Of a DNA stretch of 64,000 nucleotides, positions 51,513 through 59,632 are shown in pieces. Position numbers and translations under genes: made by a program. Location of the stretch: NCBI RefSeq assembly GCF_000526335.1, contig NZ_JAFW01000001.1:1860001-1924000 (forward strand), given 5' to 3'. This DNA comes from Arthrobacter sp. 31Y. Lineage in GTDB: Bacteria > Actinomycetota > Actinomycetes > Actinomycetales > Micrococcaceae. Position 1 is the stretch's first letter, and each line of letters starts with the position of its first letter. Under the pieces are notes generated by a model that was given only the letters and a program-made list of their open reading frames with translations, had not been told where the DNA came from and did not search any database.

Positions 51513-53039
51513 GTGACCAACGGAACCACCACGGACACCGCCCCGGCACACGCCGGGGCGGTGTCCGCTCCGCAGACAAACCAGGTTTTTGCCGCCATCG
51601 ACATCGGCGCCTCCTCCGGCCGCGTCATGCTGGGCCGCGTCTCTCCCTCCACAGGCGTGTCCCTCGAGACCATCCACCGCTTTCCCAACGGGGTGGTGGA
51701 GCTCGACGGCGGACTCCACTGGGACTTTGACGCCCTCTTCGCTGAGGTACTCAAGGGCCTGGCGGCAGCCGCTTCCGTGGCGACCAAGAACGGCGAGCGC
51801 ATCGCCAGCATCGGCATCGACACCTGGGCAGTGGACTACGGACTGGTGAACGACGCCGGCGACCTCACCTCGGTTCCGTTCAGCTACCGGGACGAGCGCA
51901 GCCGGGCCACGGTGGAGCGGGTCCATGCGGTCATTTCCCCTGAGAAGCTGTATGCCACCACAGGCTTGCAGTATCTGCAGTTCAACACGATTTACCAGCT
52001 CGCTGCAGAACCAAATCTGGCCGGGCTGCAGGCCCTCCTGATTCCGGACCTGATCGCCTTCCTGCTCACCGGTGTTCGCCGCACGGAGGCCACCAATGCC
52101 TCCACCACCGGACTCTTCGACGCCGTTGCGGGCGAGTGGGCCACGGAGTTCCTGGACGCGTTGGGCGTGCCCCGGAACATCTTCCCGGAGCTCATCCAGC
52201 CCGGAGAAACCGTGGGCACGCTCCTGCCGGCGATCCTTGAGCAGACGGGTCTGCCCGCTGACACCACGGTGGTGGCTGTGGGCTCGCACGACACCGCCTC
52301 GGCCGTCGCCGCCGTCCCCGCCCAGGTTTTGAGTGCAACCGGGGACCAGGATTTCGCTTACATCTCTTCCGGCACGTGGTCGCTGGTGGGAGTGGAACTG
52401 AACAAGCCCGTACTGACGGAAGCGAGCCGCAAGGCCAACTTCACCAACGAACGTGGCGTGGATGGCACTATTCGGTACCTGCGCAACGTCGGCGGCCTGT
52501 GGTTGTTGAGCGAATGCCAGCGCGCATGGGCTGCCCAAGGATTCAGCCAGGCACTCCCGGCCCTGCTCGACTCGGCGGCGGCGCTGCCAGCAGGAGGTCC
52601 GCAGATCAACGCTGACGATCCTGCGTTCACCGCCCCTGACAACATGCCGGACCGGATCCGCGCAGCTGTGCGCAACACCGGCGCGGTACTCGCGGACCGG
52701 CCTGCCGCCGTCGTGCGTTGCATCATGGACAGCCTCGCGGCCGGTTACGCGCGCACGCTGGCCGACGCCGAACGTCTTACCGGTCGCAGCACCGCCGTGG
52801 TGCACATTGTGGGCGGCGGTTCGCAGAACCGGCTCCTGTGCCAACTGACGGCAGCCGCCACGGGCAAAGTTGTGGTCGCCGGACCCGTGGAAGCGACCGC
52901 GCAGGGCAACGTCCTGGTGCAGGCACGCGCTGCAGGGGTAGTAGCCGGCGGATTGGCTGAGCTGCGGCACTTCGTCATCGCAGGCGAGGAACTGGAGCGC
53001 TATGAGCCGGCCCATGAGGTCAGCGGCGTACCTTCCTGA
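51513..53039 (+). CDS. rhaB: Rhamnulokinase
   Basis: 508 residues, FGGY family. It shows AAIDIGASSGRVMLGRV, IASIGIDTWAVDYGLVNDAGDL, FAYISSGTWSLVGVELNKPV and HIVGGGSQNRLLCQLTAAATGK, the RhaB hallmarks. It makes L-rhamnulose 1-phosphate for the aldolase encoded upstream. The start is GTG with TAGGA eight bases before it. The first 25 residues are an Ala/Thr-rich extension. A terminator follows. Confidence 0.94.
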   Translation: MTNGTTTDTAPAHAGAVSAPQTNQVFAAIDIGASSGRVMLGRVSPSTGVSLETIHRFPNGVVELDGGLHWDFDALFAEVLKGLAAAASVATKNGERIASIGIDTWAVDYGLVNDAGDLTSVPFSYRDERSRATVERVHAVISPEKLYATTGLQYLQFNTIYQLAAEPNLAGLQALLIPDLIAFLLTGVRRTEATNASTTGLFDAVAGEWATEFLDALGVPRNIFPELIQPGETVGTLLPAILEQTGLPADTTVVAVGSHDTASAVAAVPAQVLSATGDQDFAYISSGTWSLVGVELNKPVLTEASRKANFTNERGVDGTIRYLRNVGGLWLLSECQRAWAAQGFSQALPALLDSAAALPAGGPQINADDPAFTAPDNMPDRIRAAVRNTGAVLADRPAAVVRCIMDSLAAGYARTLADAERLTGRSTAVVHIVGGGSQNRLLCQLTAAATGKVVVAGPVEATAQGNVLVQARAAGVVAGGLAELRHFVIAGEELERYEPAHEVSGVPS

Positions 53040-53055
53040 CCCTCTTTGGCAAAGG

Positions 53056-53100
53056 GATGGCCGCGAAACAACCTGCAGCGGTTGCTTTGCGGCCATCCTT
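53056..53100 (+). terminator. Terminator of the rhamnose operon
   Basis: GGATGGCCGC pairs with GCGGCCATCC around an inner AACAACC/GGTTG stem, followed by TTCGTTC. It lies 17 bases after the rhaB stop. Confidence 0.82.
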
Positions 53101-53204
53101 CGTTCAATCAAGGTCAGGAAGCCACACGGTCATCGGCGCCAAGAACCCGAACGTCTGGTACGTCACAGCGCCGGATGAGGGTGCCGCGCTAAACTGATCG
53201 CATT

Positions 53205-53636
53205 ATGATCCGCACAATGTTCAAGTCCAAGATCCACCGCGCAACAGTGACCCACGCCGACCTCCACTACGTCGGTTCGGTCACTGTCGACCTGGACCTC
53301 CTGGACGCGGCCGACATCCTTCCCGGCGAGCTCGTCTCCATTGTGGACGTCACCAACGGCGCCCGGTTGGAGACATACACCATTGCCGGCGAGCGCGGTT
53401 CGGGCGTGATCGGGATCAACGGCGCGGCCGCCCATATGGTCCACGTCGGCGACACCGTCATCCTCATCACCTACGCGGAGATGACCACGGAAGAGGCACG
53501 GTCTTACGAGCCCCGGGTGGTCCACGTTGGCAAGGACAACAAGATCCTGCAGCTCGGCAACGACCCCGCCGAGGGCCACACCCCCGGGCTCATGCGCCCG
53601 CCGCACGCGCTCAGCAACGCAGCGCACCTCAGCTAA
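53205..53636 (+). CDS. panD: Aspartate 1-decarboxylase proenzyme
   Basis: 143 residues. [16 protein letters not shown] at the N-terminus, the self-cleavage Gly24-Ser25 in HYVGSVTVD, and [22 protein letters not shown] are all diagnostic. After autocleavage, Ser25 becomes the pyruvoyl group that decarboxylates aspartate to beta-alanine for pantothenate and CoA. No SD is visible; TAAACT nine bases before the ATG suggests a very short leader. No other pan gene is nearby. Confidence 0.96.
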   Translation: MIRTMFKSKIHRATVTHADLHYVGSVTVDLDLLDAADILPGELVSIVDVTNGARLETYTIAGERGSGVIGINGAAAHMVHVGDTVILITYAEMTTEEARSYEPRVVHVGKDNKILQLGNDPAEGHTPGLMRPPHALSNAAHLS

Positions 53637-53646
53637 GGCTCCACAG

Positions 53647-53694
53647 CAACGCGCGACGTCGGCACTCACTTGGGTGCCGACGTCGAGCGCGTTG
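53647..53694. repeat. Intergenic palindrome, family 2, copy 1 (terminator-like)
   Basis: CAACGCGC-ACGTCGGCAC pairs with GTGCCGACGT-GCGCGTTG between the converging panD and amine oxidase genes. The same TGCCG-CGTCGAGCGCGTTG segment recurs at 58572-58594. A second perfect inverted repeat, GTTGTGGGCT/AGCCCACAAC (53691-53715), abuts it and includes the amine oxidase stop codon. Confidence 0.8.
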
Positions 53695-53703
53695 TGGGCT
53701 GCT

Positions 53704-55035
53704 TTAGCCCACAACGACAGGAGCCTGGGCGGGCGAACTTGCGTCATTTCCGAGTGCGGATGCTGCTTGACGGGCAGCGTCGAGGCCGCTCTCGATGGCA
53801 CCGTCGATGAACCCTCCCCAGCCGTTGGCGATGTCAGATCCGGCGAGGCGGATTCTTCCCTCGGGCTGCTGGAGTTCCGCCAAATACCGGGTGAGGTATC
53901 CGGCGTAATGCATGGGCCAGGTGGACCGTGCATATTCATCGGCCACCCAGTCGTGTCCAGCAACCTCAAGCACTTTCAACCCAGGGACTATGGCGTCAAG
54001 ATGCCCTTGTGCAGCGGCAACATCGGCTACATCCACGGCCCCGGCGTCGGGGCCAAAGCAGACAAGGGTGGTGGTGTCATCATCGATGTACTCAGCTTGG
54101 ACGAAGTTCAGGGCCGCCGTCTCGGGCCCAAACGCGACAAACCTCTCCTGACGGCCTTCCACCTTGACCCACAATTTTGCACCGCGGCCTGCCTGTCCCC
54201 TTGCTGCCGCCTCCCGCTTACCGGGCGAGAACGCTGGTTGGATATCGATGTCGTTCAGCACGCTGAGCGGGAGCGCGAGAATGACCTGACGGGCTTTGTA
54301 GTGTTTGCCAGCCTTGGTTGTCACGAGGACTCCCTCGTCATCCTGATCGATGGACGCGACCACCTGGTTCAGCCGTAGCTCTGCCGTTGAGTCCGCAAGG
54401 ATCGCCTCGGCAAGGCGGCGGGTGCCGCCGTCGATCTTGAAGCTGGCGCACGCCTCAAACATCAGCTGCCAGTCACCACTGGCCACGGCGCACCAGCGCA
54501 ACGCCTGGGTATAGGCCGCATGGTCCAGCCTGCCGTTGAAATTCAAGGTCCAGAAAGATCTCAGGAGCTGACGCTGGTCCTCAGGGAGGTCCAGCCGGTC
54601 GATTGCTTCCGAAAGTGTGAGCTCGTCGATGTCTGCCACCTCGGGGTTATCCAAGGGTGACCACGGAAGAGGGAAATAGTGCCGGGCAGCAGCCAGGAGC
54701 GTGCGGTTCGGGCCATCCAGCAATTCCAGCATGCTGTCTGCGGTGCCTTCATGCCGTTGTCCGTCTACGTTCCAGAAAGCCTTGGTGAACTCCGGTCCAG
54801 GGAGGGCCTTGATCCCGTACCGCCCCATTTCCGCCCAGACATACGGCTGGGTCCAGTGCACCCAGGTGCCGCCGAGTTCCAGGTTCCGGCCAAGGCGCTC
54901 CGCCAGGTGAGTTCGTCCGGCGATGCGGTCCTTTGCCTCCAGCAGGATGGTGGAGTGTCCGCTGCGGGACAGTTCCCTTGCTGCCGTGAGACCGGCAAAG
55001 CCAGCGCCGATAACAATGATGTCGGAGGTTTCCAC
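53704..55035 (-). CDS. Flavin-dependent amine oxidase
   Basis: 443 residues of the MAO/polyamine oxidase family. FAD motif IIVIGAGFAGLTAARELSRSG with VLLEAK-like ILLEAKDRIAGRT, the GGTWVHWTQP loop, and the C-terminal FAD segment RIRLAGSDIANGWGGFIDGAIESG. It should oxidise a primary amine to an aldehyde, ammonia and H2O2. Last gene of the permease-moaF-cupin-oxidase operon, 12 bases after the cupin. The amine is not identifiable from sequence. Confidence 0.9.
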   Translation of the reverse strand: METSDIIVIGAGFAGLTAARELSRSGHSTILLEAKDRIAGRTHLAERLGRNLELGGTWVHWTQPYVWAEMGRYGIKALPGPEFTKAFWNVDGQRHEGTADSMLELLDGPNRTLLAAARHYFPLPWSPLDNPEVADIDELTLSEAIDRLDLPEDQRQLLRSFWTLNFNGRLDHAAYTQALRWCAVASGDWQLMFEACASFKIDGGTRRLAEAILADSTAELRLNQVVASIDQDDEGVLVTTKAGKHYKARQVILALPLSVLNDIDIQPAFSPGKREAAARGQAGRGAKLWVKVEGRQERFVAFGPETAALNFVQAEYIDDDTTTLVCFGPDAGAVDVADVAAAQGHLDAIVPGLKVLEVAGHDWVADEYARSTWPMHYAGYLTRYLAELQQPEGRIRLAGSDIANGWGGFIDGAIESGLDAARQAASALGNDASSPAQAPVVVG

Positions 55036-55047
55036 TGAGCCCGTCCC

Positions 55048-55380
55048 TCAGCTGTAGACGAAGAATTCGATGGTCGGTTCCAGGACACTCCAGCGGGTCA
55101 TTGCCCCCTTGGACAGTGAAGCCATGGAACCTTCCCTCAGCTCGAGGGTGCTCCCGCCCTTGACCTCAATGCGGAGGTATCCGGAGATGATGTAAATGGT
55201 TTCATCATGGTCAATCGGCAGGTCGAACGGTTCCGGCGCCTCCTCAGGGGTGACTTTCCAGATACCGCCACTGAGCGCCTCATTTCCGTTGTCTCCGGGG
55301 CGGCGAAGCCATTGAACCGTACCCAACTCAAAGGGTTCAAACGCTGTGTGGTCAAGATGGGCATGGAAAACCTGGGACAT
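55048..55380 (-). CDS. Cupin-domain protein
   Basis: 110 residues, a single small beta-barrel. The segment DLPIDHDETIYIISGYLRIEV is the first cupin motif, with a variant metal site (H, E); GGSTLELREGSMASLSKG is the second. It resembles the DUF861/ethanolamine-utilisation-type cupins. It is encoded between the MoaF-like protein and the amine oxidase and probably acts on or senses an intermediate of the same pathway; this is inference. Confidence 0.78.
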   Translation of the reverse strand: MSQVFHAHLDHTAFEPFELGTVQWLRRPGDNGNEALSGGIWKVTPEEAPEPFDLPIDHDETIYIISGYLRIEVKGGSTLELREGSMASLSKGAMTRWSVLEPTIEFFVYS

Positions 55381-55422
55381 GGTGATGCTCCTCTAGTGGT
55401 GGATTTGCGGAGGTAGACCCGC

Positions 55423-56226
55423 TTAGTGCTTGCGGGTGTCACTGGGGTAGCTGGTGGTGTTCAAGACAGAGAGCCTGGAGTTGAACGGCAAGGTGACTGG
55501 TTCCGCGGCAGGATTGTCCCAGCCAAACATCCGCCCGATGGACCGTTGCTCGCGCAAATCGATCAGGAGAACTGCTTCAACGGTCATCACCTGTTCGGTC
55601 CAGAAGAAGATGTACAGGTCCTCCGCGACAGCCCACGTCATGCAACGGTCGGTATCAGCGAGTCCGGCTTCCCCTCCGCGAACGCAGTGCCAGGTGAAGG
55701 TTCCTTGATTCAGGTAGATGTGCTCGTAGGATTCAACGTCGCTGTAACGGTAGAAGATGCGCCTGCCAACAAGGTCCGCGGACCGCTGGTGCACAGCAGC
55801 CCGGCCGCTGGCGTTGGAGTGCGTGAATTCGGTTATCCCCCGGACCTTGCCGTCCGAGCTGACAAACCGGGAGACGGCAGTGGTGACGGCACCTGTGGTT
55901 TGGTCCAGGATGATGGTGACGTTTTCGGCGTCGGCGCCTTTGCCTTGGTCTTGTCCACGGACGAAATCAATGATGAAGATTCCCGGGCGGGCTTCAATGG
56001 CCTTGTAGGCAGCGGTTCCACTGGCAGCGCCCTCGGCCCACGTGAGCGTTGACGGGGTGAGGAAGGTGTACTCGGCAAGGGTGCCGTCGGCTGTCTGCAG
56101 GGAGATAGTTGTGGCAGCGAGCGCAGGAGACGCAGGCAGGGTCTGATCCCCAAAGCCGTCCAGCATCGTGGAGACCGGCGGCCATTCTTCCTCGGGTACA
56201 TAGTCCTGCAGTTCGGTGATGGTCAT
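55423..56226 (-). CDS. MoaF-like protein
   Basis: 267 residues. The N-terminal half (VSTMLDGFGDQTLPASPAL, TFLTPSTLTWAEG, RPGIFIIDFVRGQD) and C-terminal half (QRSADLVGRRIFYRYSDVESYEHIYLNQGTFTWHCVRG) match the two-domain MoaF family. In Klebsiella moaF belongs to the monoamine regulon; databases often mislabel it as molybdenum cofactor biosynthesis. Its place between an amine permease and an amine oxidase agrees with the amine role. AAAGGA lies about nine bases before the ATG. Biochemical function unknown. Confidence 0.8.
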   Translation of the reverse strand: MTITELQDYVPEEEWPPVSTMLDGFGDQTLPASPALAATTISLQTADGTLAEYTFLTPSTLTWAEGAASGTAAYKAIEARPGIFIIDFVRGQDQGKGADAENVTIILDQTTGAVTTAVSRFVSSDGKVRGITEFTHSNASGRAAVHQRSADLVGRRIFYRYSDVESYEHIYLNQGTFTWHCVRGGEAGLADTDRCMTWAVAEDLYIFFWTEQVMTVEAVLLIDLREQRSIGRMFGWDNPAAEPVTLPFNSRLSVLNTTSYPSDTRKH

Positions 56227-56275
56227 GAGTTTGGTCCTTTTGTTGTAAGGGACGATTTGGATCAGAGAAGTCGGG

Positions 56276-57742
56276 TCAGACAATTTCGGCGGCGTAGTTG
56301 ATGGCGGGCTTTTGTTTTCCCCGGATCAGGCCGACCACAAAGATCAGCGGGATACCAAGGAGGAGCCAGCGGGCCACTCCTCCTGCGCCGCCGAGCAGGA
56401 CGTCATAGTTGTCCAAGGTCAGGTAGCCCACCACAACAAACGCCAGGAAGGAAAGTGCGGGTGCGATCACGGTGACCCAGAGGTTGTCCCGGATCCTTGC
56501 TCTGGCGAAGTAGGCCAGGACCGCGGCGGAGGTCAGCAGCAGGATGGAGATGAATCCTGCCGTTCCCAGGGCTACGAACCAAGCGAAGACCGTGGCGATC
56601 GGGTCAGCACCGGCCAGGAGGAAGACACTGATCACTGTCAAGACAGCCAGTGAATTGACCAGTCCGGCAAAGGAGGGCGCCCCTGTTGCGGAAACTGAAG
56701 ACAGTTTGGCCGGGAGTGCTCCCGCCCTGCCCAGGGCAAAGAGGTAACGGGAGAACATGTTGGATAGGCCCAAAAGCATGGCAATGAAGCTTGTGACAAC
56801 CAAAATCTGCATCGAGAGGCTCAGCCATGCCCCTCCGCTGGACTCGGCGAGGTCGAAGATCATCCCTGACGGGTTTTCCGTTGCCACAGCCTGAATCCCG
56901 TCGATGCCCACGGCTCCGCTGATGGCCCACGTGGACAACATGTAGAAAACGCCGATGAAAGCAATGACCAGGTAGGCAGCACGCGGGATGGTGCGGCGAG
57001 GATTCCTTGCTTCTTCGGCGAAGACGACCGTGGCCTCGAAGCTGGTGAAGCAGGCGAAGGCGAACAGCAGCGAGATCCCCAGACCGGGCCCAAGAATGTT
57101 CTCACCCGTGAACCCGGCGAAACTAAAGATCCCCAACCCTTTTTGCATAATCAGGGATGCCACCAGTGCGGCCACCACCAGCGTTTCGCCGAGGATGAGA
57201 ACTCCCAGCACCTTCAAGCTGGCGTCCACGCCCTTCATGGTCAGCACAGTGGTGAGTGCCATGACAACGACGATCCAGAAATAGACCGGCAGCCCAATCC
57301 CCGTGAGGCTTTCCATGAGTTGCTGGGCAAAGACACCGAACTGGGACCACAACCCGATCTGAAGGCTGAGATAGGTAAGGATGGCGATTCCCGCGCCGCC
57401 CGTGGCCCACTTGTTGCCCAGGCCCTTGGCTATGTAAGCAACGAATCCGCCTGCGTTGGTGATGTGCTGGCTCATTCTCAGGTATCCCACCGAAAAGAGA
57501 GCTACCAAAAGGGCTGCTATCACATAGATCACTGGAGTTCCGGGGCCGCTCGCGGAGAAGATGACGGGGCTGGCTCCCACCACTGCGGCCATGGGGGCGG
57601 CTGCGGCGATGGCGAAGAAGGCAATGGCAACAACGCCAAGTTTGTTCGCCCTGAGCCGGACGGCACCTGCCGGGGGCTCGGCGCGTTGGGGGTCGGCATC
57701 TTTGGGACCGACCGTGGCCGATGTCTGAGGGGATTCGTTCAT
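56276..57742 (-). CDS. APC-family amino acid/amine permease
   Basis: 488 residues, about 12 membrane helices after a polar N-terminus. The first helix motif AAAAPMAAVVGASPVIFSASGPGTPVIYVI is typical of the APC superfamily, as are YLRMSQHITNAGGFVAYIAKGLG and FEATVVFAEEARNPRRTIPRA. It should import the amine or amino acid degraded by the downstream oxidase. First gene of the operon. The start is the ATG at 57742; the longer frame covers the TetR operator region. Confidence 0.9.
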   Translation of the reverse strand: MNESPQTSATVGPKDADPQRAEPPAGAVRLRANKLGVVAIAFFAIAAAAPMAAVVGASPVIFSASGPGTPVIYVIAALLVALFSVGYLRMSQHITNAGGFVAYIAKGLGNKWATGGAGIAILTYLSLQIGLWSQFGVFAQQLMESLTGIGLPVYFWIVVVMALTTVLTMKGVDASLKVLGVLILGETLVVAALVASLIMQKGLGIFSFAGFTGENILGPGLGISLLFAFACFTSFEATVVFAEEARNPRRTIPRAAYLVIAFIGVFYMLSTWAISGAVGIDGIQAVATENPSGMIFDLAESSGGAWLSLSMQILVVTSFIAMLLGLSNMFSRYLFALGRAGALPAKLSSVSATGAPSFAGLVNSLAVLTVISVFLLAGADPIATVFAWFVALGTAGFISILLLTSAAVLAYFARARIRDNLWVTVIAPALSFLAFVVVGYLTLDNYDVLLGGAGGVARWLLLGIPLIFVVGLIRGKQKPAINYAAEIV

Positions 57743-57874
57743 GAGGCTGTTCTTTCCGAAATGCACTGGCACCATCGCCACTGCGGAGGGATAGGGGGCC
57801 CTACCGCCCGGGGGACGAGTGTCCGGGCGGTGAGACTGAAGCTGCTCTTGGTGGCGGGTGATCCGGGCCACATT

Positions 57875-57900
57875 CCAAACTATACGTTTGTATAGTTTGG
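57875..57900. promoter_or_regulatory. TetR operator, perfect 26-bp palindrome
   Basis: CCAAACTATAC-gttt-GTATAGTTTGG has perfect 11-base arms. It lies between the TetR gene and the divergent amine-use operon, with TATA-rich halves that may overlap -10 sequences on both strands. Confidence 0.8.
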
Positions 57901-57949
57901 GGTGTCAATGGGTTCATGCCCTTCATTTCTCCACCGCTAGACTCGCTGT

Positions 57950-58549
57950 ATGAGCCAGGAAGCACGCAAGTTGCCCTACGGAGACGGTCGGGATGCCCTT
58001 CTGGCTGCCGTGCTGGATGTGGTGGCAGAGAAAGGCCTTCGCGGGGCAACCTACAGATCTGTCGCCTCGCGCGCCGGCGTGAACCATGCTCTGATCACCC
58101 ACCACTTCGGCTCCATGGAAGGTCTTTTGGCTGCCACCATGGAATGGTCCGTCCAGCGGTCCATTGAGGAAACCGGGCTGTCCGGGATCGCGGACTTCGA
58201 CGGAAACTTCGCCGACACACTTATCGCTACCGTCTCTGCCGAACCTGAACTGCAGTTGTTCCAGTTCGAGATGATCCTCGAATCCAGGCGCAACCCCCAG
58301 ATCCGCGCCATGGTGGAGCGCCTCTACGCCAACTACGTCAGTACAGTGGAAGACGCCTTGACGCGCCGGGGCCTGGATACTCGCAACGAAGCATCCTTGG
58401 CCATCTTCGCCGCCCTAGATGGCCTCATGCTTCAATTCCTCACGATCAGCGACCCCCATCGCATCAGGTCGGCCGTGGTTCAGGTGGGGCGATTGATCTC
58501 TGCGCTCGAAGCCGCGAACGGAACCACGGAGAAGCAAGCAGAGAACTAA
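57950..58549 (+). CDS. TetR-family transcriptional regulator
   Basis: 199 residues. N-terminal HTH VLDVVAEKGLRGATYRSVASRAGVNHALITHHFGSMEGLLAA (about residues 22-62), followed by a helical ligand domain. It is divergent from the permease-moaF-cupin-amine oxidase operon, with a perfect palindrome between them, so it probably represses that operon until the amine or a product is present. TAGACT six bases before the ATG indicates a leaderless transcript. Confidence 0.9.
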   Translation: MSQEARKLPYGDGRDALLAAVLDVVAEKGLRGATYRSVASRAGVNHALITHHFGSMEGLLAATMEWSVQRSIEETGLSGIADFDGNFADTLIATVSAEPELQLFQFEMILESRRNPQIRAMVERLYANYVSTVEDALTRRGLDTRNEASLAIFAALDGLMLQFLTISDPHRIRSAVVQVGRLISALEAANGTTEKQAEN

Positions 58550-58552
58550 GGT

Positions 58553-58586
58553 TCGACGGCGGCACCCGGGTGGGTGCCGCCGTCGA
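58553..58586. repeat. Intergenic palindrome, family 2, copy 2 (terminator-like)
   Basis: TCGACGGCGGCACCC and GGGTGCCGCCGTCGA are perfect 15-base arms with a four-base loop, three bases after the TetR stop. Followed by GCGCGTTGCGGG, shared with the repeat at 53647. Confidence 0.85.
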
Positions 58587-58664
58587 GCGCGTTGCGGGTC
58601 CATATAACGGAACTTCCGGCTGAAAACGCTTACTCGGGAGGCGGTTCTGGCTAGGCTTGGAACC

Positions 58665-58700
58665 GTGATCCACCAAAACCCCACCCGCACGCTGCCATGA
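58665..58700 (+). CDS. Eleven-codon leader ORF coupled to the AEC gene
   Basis: GTG start seven bases after TAGGCT (58652-58657), encoding VIHQNPTRTLP then TGA. The TGA overlaps the ATG of the next gene as ATGA. The downstream ATG has no Shine-Dalgarno of its own, so re-initiation after this leaderless mini-ORF is the simplest way to translate it. Function beyond coupling is unknown. Confidence 0.5.
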   Translation: MIHQNPTRTLP

Positions 58701-59623
58701 TCGGCGTCCTGTCCGGGTTCTTCGTGGTGTGGGTCATCATCCTGGTGGGCATGTTTGTTGGACGACGGAACATCCTGGGTGAGAACGCCCGGTCCGTGCT
58801 CAGTTCGTTGACGTTCTTCGTGGCCAGCCCGGCTCTGCTGTTCGAAACCCTAAGCAAGGCCAAACTGCACGACGTTTTTGCGGCTCCCCTACTGGTCACC
58901 GCAGTGGGCGCTGTAGTGACGGGCCTGCTGTTCTTCCTGATCGTGAAGTTCTGCCTCAAGCGCAGTCTGCCGGAGTCGCTCATGTCATCCATGAGCGCAT
59001 CCCTGGCCAACTCAGCCAACCTCGGCATCCCCATTGCCGTCTTCGTGCTGGGTGACGCCAGCTATGTGGCGCCCCTGTTGATCTTCCAGTTGGCGTTTTT
59101 CACCCCCATGTACCTCATGGCCCTCGACGCCAGCACCAGCTCGCACCGCACCACTCCCCTGCGTTTCCTGTTGATGATCGTGAAGAACCCCATGATTGTG
59201 GGCTCAGCGCTGGGGCTGCTGGTGGCGGGCACTGGTTTCCAGGTGCCGACACTGATTTTGGAGCCCATCCACCTCATTGGCGGTGCAGCGATTCCGGCCA
59301 TGCTGATGTCCTTCGGCATGAGCTTGAACGGCTCCAAGCCCCTGCAAAAAGCCGCAGGCCGCCGCGTGGATACCTTGCTGGCCAGCGGATTCAAGCTGAT
59401 TGTCCACCCCCTGATCGCTTACCTGTTTGCGCGCTTCGCGTTGGGCATGGACGGACACGCACTGTTTGCCGTGGTGGTCACTTCCGCGCTGCCTACTGCG
59501 CAGAACGTGTTCGTGGCGGCCAACCGATACCAATCGGGAATCACAGTAGCCAAGGACACCGTGCTCATCACCACCATCGTGGCGGTGCCGGCCATGATCG
59601 CCGTGGCTCTGCTGCTCGCATAG
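58697..59623 (+). CDS. AEC-family (auxin efflux carrier-like) transporter
   Basis: 308 residues with ten hydrophobic helices. The N-terminal GFFVVWVIILVGMFVGRRNIL and the mid-protein SMSASLANSANLGIPIAVFVLGDAS, containing the conserved Asn-Leu-Gly-Ile-Pro crossover, identify the family. Bacterial members transport dicarboxylates such as malate or malonate or export metabolites; the substrate here is unknown. No SD is visible ahead of the ATG; an overlapping leader ORF probably supplies ribosomes. Confidence 0.87.
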   Translation: MIGVLSGFFVVWVIILVGMFVGRRNILGENARSVLSSLTFFVASPALLFETLSKAKLHDVFAAPLLVTAVGAVVTGLLFFLIVKFCLKRSLPESLMSSMSASLANSANLGIPIAVFVLGDASYVAPLLIFQLAFFTPMYLMALDASTSSHRTTPLRFLLMIVKNPMIVGSALGLLVAGTGFQVPTLILEPIHLIGGAAIPAMLMSFGMSLNGSKPLQKAAGRRVDTLLASGFKLIVHPLIAYLFARFALGMDGHALFAVVVTSALPTAQNVFVAANRYQSGITVAKDTVLITTIVAVPAMIAVALLLA

Positions 59624-59632
59624 CGCCGCTTT

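Noticed and set aside
51501..53111. 536-codon open frame antisense to rhaB
   Set aside because: Same reason: antisense shadow of a clear kinase gene with no SD or motif.
55423..56226. Molybdenum cofactor biosynthesis role for the MoaF-like gene
   Set aside because: The name is historical; MoaF belongs to the monoamine regulon, and no other cofactor genes are nearby.
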